Assembly: GCA_032358255.1 (NCBI GenBank)
Contig: JAULBX010027716.1
Span: 124,001-188,000, forward strand
Length of the DNA: 64,000 bases
Source: Heterotrichella gracilis
Taxonomy: Eukaryota > Sar > Xanthophyceae > Tribonematales > Xanthonemataceae
Direction of reading: 5' to 3'
The notes under the pieces were generated by a model that worked only from the letters and a program-made list of their open reading frames with translations, was not told where the DNA came from and ran no database searches. A program made the position numbers and the translations under genes. Below are positions 47,561 through 61,600 of this stretch, one piece after another. Within the stretch, counting starts at the first letter, position 1; every line of letters begins with the position of its first letter.

Positions 47561-50500
47561 GCTGGTCGTCGTAGCGCAGCACCTCGCGGCGCAGGATGAG
47601 GCGCGTGCGGCGCCGGTACTGGACCAGCGCGTACACCATGAACAGGATGGCCACGGGGGCAAGGATGAGGCCGGCCAGCTGCAGGGGGGGAGTGAGGCGT
47701 CAGTTGGTGGATCAGGGGGGGAGGAGTCGGTGGATGAACCAAGAGAAGGGGAGGGTGGCGGTGGTTAGACTAGAGGGAGGGGTCAATACACCCGGTACAT
47801 CCTATGCATGGTACATCCAATTCATGGCATAAATAGGATGGCCACGGGGGCCAGGATGAAACCGGCCATCCGCGTAGGGAGGGAGGAGGTACAGTGAGGT
47901 ACTTCTTAAAGTGTTACACCAGGTAGACGCAAAATTTACAAACTTTAGTCCTATGGAGGTAGATGCTGAAATCTCCACCCTCAGTCAAGCTCGCCTGTGG
48001 GATCTAGAATATAAATCTACCTCCATGGGACTAAAATTTGTGGCTCTTGCATCTACCTGGATGTAGCACGCGTGCGAGGACATCCCAGTCCATTGCGTGA
48101 TACATTTGCATTTTCCTTGCCAAACATGCTATGCCCGCATTGGCATGTGTGCTTCAATCCATCTTACCACCCACCCGCCACCTCTTACCTTGCTTGCCTG
48201 CACTCCACCAGCCTCAACTTTATCACCATCAACCCACACCAACCACCGCCAAAGCAGTGAGCATTGACCAGCAAACAAACAAACAAATTGCACGTCACAC
48301 ATCCATCACACACACACACCGTACCTTGGTTGCCTTACACTCCACCTGCCCCGGGGGGCAGGCGCTCGACGAGGTCGCCCCCCCACCCGCCATCGTGGTC
48401 ACCGTGGACCCCCCGATCAGCGACAACGCTGTGAACATCACCAGCACGCTGATCTGCAGCCAGGACAGGAAGGTGCGCTCGTTGGCAAAGAAGGTCTTGG
48501 GCTCCACCTTGGTGCGCACCACTGCTGGTGGGGGGGACTTGCGGCTGGCGCGGGAGGATGCGGGGGGCGCTGTGGGGACCTGCGCATGGGTGGGTTGTCA
48601 GGCTGGAGGTTTGGGCTGGCAAACCAGTGGTGCATGAGCTGTAACTGAGCAACGGATGGCACTGACTGGCTGATTGGACTGACGGATGCATGTGCAGTGC
48701 AAGGGGAGTTGCTGGCTTGGCATCAAAGGTGGGGTCAGACTGAGCTCCCATATCACAAATGCCCTGAGTGAGGTGTCCATTCACCTCACAGTGTGCACGT
48801 CTCCACCTAACCTGATGCAAACCACGAGTTCATACCCTACACCATAAACCTTGAACCTAAACCGTCCTCAACCCCCCACCCACACCCACCCACACAGCCC
48901 GCACACGCACCCGGCCAACGGCGCGCCTGTCACTCTCCGGAGAGTACTTTGACCTCAGGCCCATCCAGGTCACGCTGTCGCTGGGGTGCATGTACGCCTC
49001 GCGCTCAGTCTGGCCCGCAGCCGCCTCCAGATCGTAGTGGGAGGCGGGTTGGGTGGGGTGGGTGGGGCGGCGCAGGCCCAACATGCCCAGCAGGCGGGCG
49101 GCGCGGCGGGGGTGGGGCCTGTGCTCTGGGCCTGTGCGGGGGGTGGAGTGAGGAGGGGGGGTTGAGGGTAGTGCGCCAAGGGGGTAAATGCCAAGGCTTG
49201 AGCTTTGCACAAGTGTGGGTGGATGGGAGTCGTGCACGGAGTGTGCGCACATGTGGCATGCAGATGGTGATTGCAGGGCCAAATATACTTTTGCAGGTGC
49301 GGGGGGCACACCTTGGGATGCTCTCAAAGGGGCACACCTGTGATGCTGCCAGGTGTGGACATGATTTGTTCAAAACACATTTAGCAGTATTCTCAATTTC
49401 CCATGCAACCATAAATGTTAACGCATAATACATCTTACCAATTTTACATGATATGCCAGTGGTTTATTAAATTGTGATACAAAGGTGTAACAGATGTCCA
49501 ACCCACCTCCCGTGGCAACCAAGGCCACCGACGACTCCCTGCTCGCCACCCCAGAGGTGTGGTCCCGGGGGCTGCCGCTGCTGCCGCTGCCCACCCCCTC
49601 CGCCACCGGTTTCACCCCTTGCGAGCTGCCACTGGTGGGGGGTGACAGGCGCAGGGTGTGGAGGGTGCTGGGCACGGGCATCGCCATAGGCATAAGCAGT
49701 GCGGTGTGGGGTGGTGGGGTGGTGTGGGGGTGGGGGTTGTAAACAGATGGGCTGCTGCTGCTGGGGCTGTGGTTTGACGTGCTGGGGGTGCTTGGGAGGC
49801 GGACGCTGCCAAAGGGGTTGGTCTGCATACAGCCAAACATAGGCAAGGCTGAGTGCTAGGAGTGGCGTTTGCAGCCTGCTGCAATGCACGTTGCGGCGGC
49901 AAGGTAGATTACCCACGTTACAAAAATGCTTTGCACCTGGTGCATTGAGTGTACCACAAAACGATATCTTACTTTATTTTTAAATAATTAATTAAACGTA
50001 TCTTATTTTTTTGTGACTGTGATCGTGACTGTAAATGTACTGTGACTGTGCTTTGGTTGTGTCAAATGCCCAGAAACCCACCGGGACTATGGGCACTCCA
50101 CCATCCAGCAGCCCGCCATTTGGGCTGCCACCCACCACGGGAGTAGCAGCAGGCACATATTCCAAGGGAGGGAGCGAATCACTCCTCTCCAATGAGGTCG
50201 GCACTGCCGGGTTTGAGCCAGAGCCACGAGCAGATGCAGATGCTGAAGCAGCCTCTTTGGAGGAGGCATGCTCTGGTATGGCAGTGCAAGGGGAGCCGAT
50301 GGTTGGCGGTGCAGGTAGCTGCTCTGCCCCCGTGTTTGCGTCACCCCACAGCGGGTTGTGGCCCTCTTCAACGTACTCCCCTGGATAGGGTGCCTGCTGC
50401 AAGGGCAGCGGAAACAAAGTAATAAATAGAATTGAATAGGAAACAAAGTCATCAATGTCATAAATCAAAGTCATAAATCAAACTACTTTTTCCGTTAAAG

Positions 50501-53500
50501 ATTACATTGTTGGTATGTTGGTTAGTATGTGTATACTCTTAAGTTAATAGTACGAGGGCGTTGGTTGATGAACAGGCAGTCTGAGATAGAGCCAGCAAAA
50601 TGGTTGCTGATTATCTCCTCACCTTCCCAACTATTGCATATCACCAACTACCCACTGACCCTGCCGCACCTCCTCTTCCCCGCGGTCGGTGCCTTCCATT
50701 TCCTCCCAGTTGACGGGCCGCATGGCGCCTGCTCCATCCGCCACAAACCAGTACGGCACATTCTCCACGCGCTCCTGGTACAGTATTGCGGCCCCGTGCA
50801 GGTACTTTGAGAATTTGGGGGTGCGCAGCAGCTTGCCTGAGGGGGCAAAGGGGGGGAGTGTCATGGGAAATGCCACCATGTCTTTGGCTGGGTTGCAAGA
50901 ATGCAGCAGGTGGATGGAACGGAATATTCCTATTGGTGCATGGACAGCAATAGTGCGATGGGAAGCACTTCATAATACGTTTGATTTTAATGCTAATATG
51001 GGTCACCCTGTGGAGTGGCCCGATAAGCACACTGCCTACTGACCCTGACCAACCTGTTCAACATAAACGAGTTTGACCTCTTGAAAGAATATATCATTTC
51101 ATGATGCAAATCCCCAATGTCCAGCAGGGTCGCCAACCTGACTCAATGAGGCGCGTGACCCACTCAGGTGTCTCCGTGGTTTGCAGCTTGATCTCCAGCA
51201 CGCAGTAGGGGAACTCAACCATGTCCTCCACAGGGATGGGCTGCCTGCAGGGGGGAGGGAACACGAATAAAAACCTTCCACTAGCGGTGGATGCGTCCAC
51301 CTGTGACTGCATCTGTGATGATGGGGAGCCACCTGATTTGCACCAATCTCAACGTAGTATGGCTGGTGGTTACCCAGACCTCTTGCCACCAATAGCAGCC
51401 AGTACAATGGCCAAATCAGCATCTCAATGCAATTCACACACAGGATGCAATGCACCAGAATGCACCGTCCCTCACACATCCCAATGCCCCGCCCCTTACC
51501 CCTCGTCCCTGCACCAGGCGCCCATTGGCAGCCGCGCCCCGCCCGTCTCTTTCAAGAAGGTCAGCCCTGTGTCCATTGACACCCGCACCGCTGCGCTGTC
51601 GTCCTGCTGGAAGGCGGTGCGCTGGTACACGGTGCGCAGCACAGGCACCTGCGGGGCAGTAGGGAGGTCATGTAGCATCATATCAAAGTACGTGGTCTGT
51701 GTTGCATGGTCTGTGTGCCACTGGATAATAGAGGGCTCGAGGGGATAGTAGAGAGGGCTGTCCGCAGCAGGAGCACATGCGGTGCAATGGGGCGTGGCAA
51801 CGATGCGAGGTAAGGAGAGGAGATGTGGTTGACACTCAGACTAGTCAGTCTGCAGAAGGATGTGATACAAATGTCATTCTAGGTTGCATTTCACACACTG
51901 GACAATTTGAAAGCACCTTGCGATCAAGCTTTGGATGGGTACAGTGTGATTCTATGACCATCGGCGCACCTGCTGCTCCTGCGTGAGCGTTTCCTGTATC
52001 TGGCGCAGGAACAGCGCCTGTTTGGTGGTTGCCCCCCCCGTGACAGTGGCCACTGACAGGGTGCCTGATGTGAACCCAGCCAGGTGGCCCTGCTGCAAGG
52101 TGGCTCGCTCCTGCAGTGGGCACAATCGTAAGCCACAAAGTAAAATGACAATCACAGCCATCCCCACAACACAAATACAGCTTACAACTACTACTGCAGA
52201 ATGCTGTTTGTTTGTAAGTATACCAGATCAGAATTCCATCGCTGCTTGGAATACAGCATTGCTATTCAACTTGAAAACATTCCCTGATGCATCCGCCAAT
52301 TCACTGAATCAGGGGTTCAGAACCCCCGCCCACACCTTGCTGCTTATCTCCCCTGTGTACATCTCCCGGTGCGTCTTCTTCTCCACAAACAGCGGCTGGC
52401 TGCTGTGCAGGTCCCGGGCCCCGTACCAGCGCACCCGCACCAGCGACGCCATGTCCTCCCTGCGCAGCCGCGTGTGGTAGGAGTCCATTGCCTGGTTGTC
52501 GTAGTACACCGAGGAGATGCTGGTGTGCTCCTCAAGCGCGGTGTCTAGGAACGCGCCCGGGGTCAGCCAGTCTGCGGAAATAGGTGGCGGTTCAGCAGAG
52601 AAAGTGAGAGTAGGCAGGATGTGGCCTCCTTGCTGGCTACCCAGTATGATTACCAATGTGAGCTCAGTGTCAATTTGTGGGCTGTATTCTCTGTAATTAT
52701 TTGTGAAGAGTATGGTATAGAGTTGAAATGTTACTGCACATATTACACAATCTTAGCAGTTCTGAAGAGTATTTGTTCAACAACGTGTACATTATTAAGG
52801 TCGCATCTACCGCCTTGCAAGATGCATTGGCACGGCCAGCCAGCGCCTACCTCACCTCGTTGTTTTGTCGTGTCCCCAAACTTGTAGATGGGCAGGTGCT
52901 CCATGATCTGGCACTTGACACCCATGACGTCCCGCACGCGCACCCAGTACTTGGTGGTTGTGCGCTCAAACTTCTGGAGCTCCTCAGGCTCTGCGGCAAC
53001 CCCAGCTAGGGTACTGAAGGCATCATGAAGGCCGTCCAGCGGTACACCCATTTCAGCGGCCTTCAGCACCACAGCGCCCTCCATCTTCCTCAGAGACTTC
53101 CACAGCTCGTTCAGACCCTGCATGAGCGCGCCGCAGTTGCAACTCCATGAGTTGATTGGAAATGATGAGAGTTCATTGTAGGAACGAAATGCCCCAACAT
53201 CACATGTTCCAAGGTTTCCAACAGCCACAGCAGTCCTCAGTACATAGCTTGCACCACACAGCATGGTGTGCTCTTGTTACTTATTCATCATGACAGTGCC
53301 ACCTAAGCAATTGTCCTGCCAAACTGTGGCTGTAACAGGAACCCATGCACCTGACACAAGCGTGCCAATGTATACCCAAATCACTCAACACTGCATATCC
53401 TTGTGCACATGACAACCACAAAGCGCCCAAACTAGAGCCAACCCACTCTACATTGTGTACTAAAGCACTCCCAACCCCATTCTGACAACGCACCATGAGT

Positions 53501-54342
53501 AGGGTGCTGAATGAGAACTTGCCGAGGAGCACTTGTTGCATGTAGTCTGCGTACTTGTGCTGCACCGACAAGGATTCGTGGCCAAACCTGGCTTGCAGCT
53601 GCCTGCCCATGGTGGGCGAGTCCAGACCGGTGAGGTCATACTGCTGAGCCAAGTCACATGCCAGCCACACATTCTCTGCCGCACAGTGCTCAAGCTGTGC
53701 GATATTGGAGCCTGCACAGATTGGAGAGCATTAATCACCCAATAGAGTACTGTACCCAAAAGAGTACTGTAACATAAAAGTATGCTGCCATAGTTGTTGA
53801 ACTTCAGCCTTGCATCTGTGCAGCATTTGCAAAAGCATGTACTTGTATAATTAAACGTATGGGTGCTTACCTATGTCACTGCAGGTTGCACGTAGGCTCT
53901 GCAGACCCTGGATGGGCACGTCCTTTGTCTGGTGCATCAGCTGCAGGCATTGGTGGGTGTCAAGGATCTGCAGCCACACGCGCTCCATGGAGGACTGCAA
54001 ATACCTGCGCGCCTGCTCAAGGTCCTGGGCAAACACCCGAACAAACTCCTGGGACGTGGCCAGAATGGGCTCTGCTGCTGACAGCTGCACTCCACTCTCG
54101 AAGCCCATTGACTGCAGCACGCTGCTGAAAGGGCTGCGTGTGCCCCCATTGCGGCTCTGTTTGGCAGCTTCAGACAGCACCTGGTCGATGTTTAGAAGGC
54201 CGGATGGTAGGCTATTTGTGCGGTACGTTGCGGCGGCGTGGAGTTGATCCAACTTCCCTTTGAGCATGGAGTGGCGAATGAAGACGCTGTGTTCAGGCTT
54301 CCCACCAGTGTGGGGCTGCCCAAAGTGCGCTGCTGCAGCCAT
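47475..54342 (-). CDS. VTC4: Polyphosphate polymerase VTC4 (SPX-like, VTC, DUF202)
   Basis: Makes inorganic polyphosphate from ATP and passes it into acidocalcisome/vacuole. 1026 aa, 13 exons: 54342-53871, 53711-53494, 53117-52856, 52571-52336, 52110-51970, 51648-51500, 51244-51138, 50836-50652, 50396-50082, 49822-49507, 49131-48911, 48579-48325, 47678-47475; the phases sum exactly. Residues 1-230 take the place of the SPX domain but are diverged. The VTC catalytic tunnel follows: KFERTTTKYWV (about 279), SISSVYYDN, VRVRWYG (about 362), FVEKKTHRE (about 379), VYQRTAFQ, VRVSMDTGL, FPYCVLEIKL (about 504-513) and KFSKYLHG (about 535). These contain the basic residues and Glu known from yeast Vtc4. 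A Ser/Pro/Gly-rich linker of about 230 aa is followed by DUF202 (FFANERTFLSWLQI, about 900) with three membrane helices. The linker exon 9 donor (50082) was chosen by phase. Confidence 0.92.
47636..47870 (-). repeat. Echo of the VTC4 last-exon acceptor
   Basis: 'aacaggatggccacgggggc' plus 'aaggatgaggccggccagct' (47641-47680) recurs at 47832-47872 with four or five changes, upstream of the functional acceptor in the gene's direction. Confidence 0.85.
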
Positions 54343-57300
54343 GGTAGCTCTGGGAACTGGGTGAAGGTTTGAAAATTGGAATCAAAATATGGGCACACTC
54401 TTGGCACTCAGTGATTAGATGCTTGTGCTGGCCACCTGGTTGGGATCACAGAACAGGTGTCATATGGCGCCACTGTGACAGTCACTTGTTAACTTTGTTC
54501 ATGGCGCCAACTTGAGCCAATTTATCTCAAACTCAAAGGATGATTTTGCATAACACTCACCCTTCCACTAGATGTTTAAATCCAGCTTTATTGATTGCCA
54601 GAAGGCGGAGGCTTAAGGATGCTGGCCGTCATCGCACAGCCTGCAACCAAGAAATTATAAATAGTGAGAACAGGTGAAGAGTGTAAGTGGATGCCATCAT
54701 GCTACTGTGGCCAACGCGCCCAGCAGCCGCCAGTGGGCAGTTGCTAAGCTCTATCTGTGCATGCATTCAGTGCTTGTAGACTAGCACGATGCGTCCATGC
54801 TGGATGATCCAGAACAACAGCTGATGCGTTAAATTCATTCTGACTTGTAAATTTTACTCACAATGACACTAGGGCACTAGCTGATTCTGGTTTATAACTT
54901 GTGCAAGAAAGGATCAGCAGTTGCAAGGTTGCAGTGCTGCTGCATGCGAGGCAATGTTAAAGACATGGCTGACACTGCACATCTGAAAAGAGGTAGCCTC
55001 AGCCTGCTGATAAAACAAGGTTCTTGCAACCTTTTGGTATGGATAAGGTCTGACTCACCAAAACAACACCAAGTGGTCTTCAGCAGTATCTAGACAGGCA
55101 ATGACACAAGACTCGGGGAGTTTATAACTGCAATTTAGTACTCAGTATACAGTGCCTGGTCTGGTAGCAAGCACCCCCCTTGCAGGGTGGGCAGCCAACT
55201 GTAACACCAACTGGCAACTGGTCCCTCAGATTGCCAGGCTTAAATAACAACGCAAGAAGCAGACTTTTTCAAAAAGGACCTTCCAACGCCGTGTTGCACC
55301 ATGTAATGCATAGGCCTGGCTGTCAAACCGGGTTTTAACCCGCTTGTTCTCCACGGAGTGGGTCCCATCAGCTAGTTACTAACCCAGCGATAGCAGTCTC
55401 AAACGTGGACAGCCTACGCAATGCCATGGACCTGGCAAAATTCGACCCATGGGGCCAAGTCAAGCCAGTTCTGTGCATCCTGGCATTAATAGTGCGCTGC
55501 TGCCTGTACTATATGCATGGCCCATGGCGAAGCTGCACCACCGAGACGGACGGCGTACCTGAGCGTTTGCCCCATGTGTGACAGAGCAGCCAAAGCACCA
55601 CAGCATGGGCGAAATGGTGCACCTCCACGCCAAGCTCTTGCAAAAACGGCCAGGAAAGAACGACTCTCAGCATGCACGTAACACCAGCAACAGGGTACGT
55701 CTACCGGCGTGTGCACCACCCCTCTCCCCCACCCTCTCCAACGCCGTGTATAACTCTCTTGCCTCAACCCTGCAGCAACGCGCTCTCTAAAACAGCACTG
55801 TGCCTATTCCCGTTCTATCCAGTCTCAAAAACGGCGCTCGTTCAAGCAAAGTTTGTCTGTGTACTTGGTCCTAGAGTGTGGCTGTCCTATGTACAACTTC
55901 GGTCGTTCCTGTAGATTTGGGAGCGCGGCCGAGGGGCCCACATGAGCAGCGCCCAACCCCCCGTGCGGCGGTGGCTGGCGGTGGGATTTCAAAATCTTAA
56001 ATGTGGAATCTTTTTCAGTACTGGACGCACATTTCTGAGCCCGACAGTGTCAGCAGCACCCACTTTGAAGGTCTGGCACACCATTGTTTCACAGCCCACA
56101 AAGCAGAGTGGTTCGATTGTAAGCCTCCAGTTGCCCTTGCCACATTCACCCGATTTTGGGACACTGATCAGGGCCTAGCTAGTCCCTGTCCCCTCCTTTC
56201 CACCACGCTCCCAACCAACCGGAAATCCCAGTTCCTGTCCAGTACTAGTTCCTGTCCATTCCTGTGGTCCAAATGGCAGACATCCAGACTGCTGGCTGCT
56301 AGCACCAGGCAGAGCCTTCAACGCAGATTCACTCTATCACTGCCTACAGCCAGTACTGTCTTTGCTGTTTCTTGTGGCGCTGTGGGGATGTGGGGTTGAC
56401 AGAGACAAGCATTATTCAGGCAAGATCATGATAGTGCACTCATGCTCCCATGTTGCATCTCCAGTGAGCATTATGACGATTCCCTGGTGGATGTGCAATG
56501 TGCAAAGACAATCTTGCTAGCAGCTGTAGGTCAAGGACTGCATGTGTCTTTTTGGGGGAGCCTCTGAGACATTGTATTAGGTGTACAGCATAAGCTGCAA
56601 CCACCGCGGTTGCGCCAAGCACCCACCTTTGCGCCTGTCACAGGCGGTCTGTGTACGTGAACAGCCATGCATGGGAAAGTCACCAGTGGCGCATGCCAGG
56701 TCAGACCATGGCATCGTGCGCAGTGCGTGAATGATCAGTGATGGCAACACAGGTGAACCAGCCATTGCAATTCCATTGCAGTCTGCTATGGACTAGGCGC
56801 CACCCATGATGGGCTTTACTAGGATTTCCGCCCGCATACCTGACCAGGATCATGTTGCAAATTATATAAGTAGTAATAGGGCAGCTGTCAGTGTAAGGGA
56901 TCAGCTAGGGTTCGGGCTTTAGGATTTGGCCTTACCCCGGACTGCTATCATGACTTTGCTGCGGGGGGCCCTAGTAGGCTGCCATGCTGGGGCATTACAG
57001 AGCACTCAAAAGCGCCCATGTTTTTACCAATAGTATAAGTTATGTGCGCACAGGGCAAGGGCCTTTCATATTTTAACTGAATTCTATTTCTTTGCAAACT
57101 CCAATTGAATGTTGGCATTGCTACCTCAGATTGGCAGAGCTCAGTGGCGAGCCTGAGCCTGTGTCCCAAACTGTGCCATGCGCGTTCCATTTCAGAGGGT
57201 ATTTTCGCTGGTACCCTTTCACTGAAAGAGTATTGTTTGATACATGCAACTGTTGTTACAATGACATGGAAAAATTCAGGCTGAGCACGGCAATGCCATG

Positions 57301-58662
57301 TGTCACCATGACTCCATCATGCCATGGAGTCTCATCGAGTCGTCTCAGTGCCCTGGGAACACTGGCTCTATGGGTATCGACTGTGACTCACTGTGCAGGC
57401 TGCACACCTGCAGGACAAGAGGTTGTCAACAGTAAGGAGACGGTACGCCCCAGTTTGCGTGATGCGTGGCTGCGATATTGATTCGTGGCTGCAATAATCC
57501 TGCAATTGGAAGCTGTGCGACCTCAATTCTGCCAGACGCTACCAATGCTGTGTGCCATGTTCGCGCGCACTCAGGCTGATATTTGAATCGAAGCTTGAAG
57601 TGCAGATTGCAGAGTACTCCATCCTTCATGGAACTTCCTTCAAGGAATCCTTTGCCGGGCATTCATGGCCATGTCTGTCATTGACTTAGTTAGACCAATT
57701 CAATTAGTGATCATTGCTGACTCGATGGCAGTTGGAGTCAATCGATGGCATCTTGGTTGGCAACTCCCATTCAGAATCTCGCTGGGTGGCCAACATGGGT
57801 GCGGGGCACCATGCAGGCTTACCAGACTGCAGGACACAGGCAAGAAGAGCTACTCGAAGCATTACAATGGCATTGGCAGGGACACTGATTGAACCCACGG
57901 AACAGCCCCTGGTGGGGCCTGGATATTATTTATAATTGCAGTGTAATGCGCTACATGCAAGCTGCTTGTTAGTAACAGCCGCTTCCTGCGTATCCAATAA
58001 AAAAAGGTGGCCTTGGTTGCCCAATATTGAAAATTCTATCCGTCGGCACCGCATGCAGCTACCATGGACTATAGCAAAGAAGACAAATGTGATGACCATC
58101 AGAATGATAGATGGAATCCCATCATAGAGGACTGCCCCGCTGCAGATATACAACCCTACGAATGCAGTGGACGATGAAATTTAGTGCATGTTACTATTGC
58201 TGAAACTGAAACCTTGAAAGTAAGAGCGGGGGATGGGCAAAAGCGACAATTTGCTAAGTACAGAGAAATCATGAAAGGTAAGAAAACGGCAACTCTCAAG
58301 TCACCAAATACTCGCCTGATTGTATACTAAATATATGGCTGACAAGCTATCAATCTTCAACCTTGCACGGGAGCTAACAAACACTAAGCACTGCACATAA
58401 TACCTAGTACATGGGTAGTGCAATGCGCTAGCGGATGAAAATGGGAGGATAGCCTACATGGACCTGCTAATAAAAAGGGACACAACTAAGCCACAACTCG
58501 CCAGTCTTGGAAGCTTCATATGGTGAATAAAAACAGCTAATCTGCAAACCAGACTGCTTGGTGTGGGCCAATAACAACCTTGCGAGTCACCGGCTTATAA
58601 AGCAAAACATGCTGTAGGACCCCACGCTGAGCTCCTGCAAACGCCTCACGACCTGCCAGCTG
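54343..58662. other. Spacer between the two VTC-domain genes
   Basis: No gene recognised in 4.3 kb, including promoter and 5'UTR space of VTC4. A 132-codon open frame at 56001-56399 (+) has an ATG but no domain features. Telomere motifs are nearly absent here. Any regulatory link between the two genes would be expected in this stretch. Confidence 0.45.
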
Positions 58663-61600
58663 TCATTCCGTCAGGCCAAAGCAGCGCTTGACAATGTTGA
58701 CGTGCTTCCTGGCCGCGTGGCCCTGGCCCTGCTGCGCCTCCAGCCTGGCTGCAGATGTGGAGGGCTTGAAGGACCCCAAGCTCTTGCGCCAGGGCGCCTC
58801 CTGGTTCCCATCGTCCCGCGATCGTCTGCTGCTGCTGCAGGTGGACGGGCACTGATCAGCATAGCATCACATTGCCAATTTTGGAGCATGCAATTTTGGA
58901 GCATGCAATTTTGGAGCATGCTTACACACAAAGGCAAGCACACACTGCCACAGAAGCCCAACACAGGAAAGCGCACGGGGTTCCCAACACTCACTCACAC
59001 CCTTGCATTCGTTGGTCAACGCTTGCCTCAACCTGACGACACAGATAGTCAACAAGTGACTGGTGCTTGCAAAGTAACCGTCCTGGCTTTCGGCTAACCA
59101 TTCATCTATTTCATGCACTTATTGAATAAATATATATATATACACTAAACAAGATTAGTATATATATTTTCAAATATATATTTTTTAATATTTTACTTGT
59201 TTTCAACTTAATAAATAATGAGATAAATCGATAAAACCAGCTGATTAACGGATTCTCACCTTGTGGGCTTTGGCTTCTTGATGCTGCCCATGGTGGCGCC
59301 CTCCGTGAGCTCCTCGATCGCCTGCAGCTCCCGGTCATCCACACCCACCAGCTCCTGCGAACTGGAGGCGCTGATGTCGCCCGGCGTGGAGGGCGGCGTG
59401 GTGGCCATGGCCATTGCCTGCAGCCGCAGCCGGTCCACCGACATCCGGCGCAGGTCCTGCGCCGCCTCGCGCGCCGCAGCCGCCGCAAACGACTTGCGCA
59501 CCATGTCGGGGTCGAAGCAGCCGTGGATGCCGCAGGCGGGGCCGGCGGGCTGGGGCTCGGGGTCCTCCTGCGCGCGGCGCGCCGCGTCCTGCTGCACCAC
59601 GCCCGCCATCTCATCCCAACTGTAGGGCTGCACCTTGTCCCCGGGCTCCGAGGGCTTGCACCAGGAGGGCAGGTCCTTGACCAGGCTGGGGAACATGAGC
59701 GCGGCGCCGTACTGGTACAGGGTGAAGTCGGGGACGGGCAGCAGCAGGCCTGCGGGGGGGCGCGGGGTGCGTCAGGGGTAGCGGCAGAAACCCTAAACCC
59801 TAAACCCATGTAGGTACCCTAAACCGGTCTCTCCGCTGCGGGGTCAGGAGGGCGACAAGGGCTGGCGCGCAATGGGGTGGCCTGGGGGAACAAGATGGCA
59901 GCATACTAGCGGTCAATCCAGGCTAAAAAACCCTAAACCCCTGATCCAGTGTCCCTCAAGGGGGTAGGCTCAGCTTGGACGATTGATCACCTACCACCAG
60001 AGGGTAATTCAGAAACCCTAGAACCCTAAAGAACCCTAGAATTTGCTCACCTAGCGCCAGCAGTCCCTGGAACCAGTATGGCAGCTCCTCCGTGGGCGTG
60101 CGGACCTCCAGCAGGTTGTAGGGGAACTGCGCAAAGGCGCCCTCGCCACGTATCCGCACGTCCTCGTCAAGCGTGAGCGTAAAGGCGCCGCTGGCGTCCG
60201 TGTACACAGCCTGGCTGCGAAGCACCTGCAGCGCCGATTTCACACCCCGTTATGCACGTACATCTGGCGAAAACAACCCCTGGAAATTCCGTTGTTGCAG
60301 GCACCCCATTTCGAAAGGGCTTTTGTGCAACATGATGATAATTTTTCATACATTTTGATACAGGCCTCCTGCCAAAGTTGCACGCAATAACGAAACTCTC
60401 GATATGGTGTGTTTAGGGGTTTTGGGTTTGGTGTTAAGGGTTTAGGGTTTGACCACTGACCTGCAGCACCGGCGCCTGTCGCTCCTCAACCACTTGCTGC
60501 ACTACCTGGGTAAGCATCTCGCGGCCAGCGGGGGGCAGGTCCACAGCCTCGTTGGCAGACAACGTGCCCGCCATGAAGCGCTCCAGGCTGGCAAAGGGCA
60601 GCGGGCAGGTGCCCTGCGGGTGAAGGAAGTTAGTGTTAGTGAAGTGCCTTGGTGGGGAGTACTAACTGAGCGCCATGGCCACCAATGGTCAGGATAGAGC
60701 CAGGCGCTAGGGTCCTGCAGTGGGGATTGTCCATGCAACCAGGCAGTGCGCTCCCAGCCAAGTGTGCAGGGCAAACAACCACGGGGCCTAGGGTTTAGGG
60801 TGTGTGTGCACCGCTCACCAGTCAAGCTGCTGGCAACCATCCACGCGCTTAGGATTTTAGGGTACGAATGCACCGCGCTGTGAGAGTCTAGGGTTTTCAA
60901 GGGTATGCATGCAGTACGCTCACCAGCCACGTCTGCAGGCTCCTGTGCCCCTTGCGCAGCTGCCGCAGCTCCACTGTGGCCAGCCCTGTGGGCACGTCGC
61001 CCGCCCACCGCACGCTCACCGCCGCCACGCCCGCCTCGTCCAGGAAGTGGTGGTAGCCCTTGAGGTCTGGCGTGTCCAGGTGCGTGGTGCACACCTGGGT
61101 GGTGCAGCAGATGTCCTCCGAGGCGAACTCCTCCTGCAGCTTCTGGAGCAGGGACTCTGCGGCACAGGGGGTGGGGTTTCAGGGTTTTGAAGCAGGAAAA
61201 ATGCAGTGCAGCACAGGGAGTAGGGTTTAGGGACAGGGTTTCTGTGGCACAGGAATAAGGGTTAGGGTTTAGGGTTTGTGCGGCACAGAGAGCATTGCGG
61301 GCCAGGTCGCCAGGGCACAAGGATACCCAGGCAGATTGGCAGGAGGAAGGTATGGCGCAGTGAGGTGCAAGTGGGTTCCCATGTTGCAGGAGGCGGCCAG
61401 TGGTCTGGTATAAGTGCATGGTTGGCTTCCCATGGCGCACACAGGGTCTGAGAGTGTGGCAACACACGCAGTGCAGGTGGGGTCCCACGGTGGCTGAGGC
61501 TGCGCAATACCTTCAGTGTACTTTACGGGCTTGAAGGAGGCGATGGTGAGGTGCCTGACAAGCTCCACCTGCACGCGCACAGCGTCCTCGGGCTTGACCC

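Noticed and set aside
56001-56399. 132-codon ATG frame as a gene between the VTC genes
   Set aside because: No domain, no family resemblance and no supporting splice pattern or duplicate; such a frame is expected by chance in GC-rich DNA.
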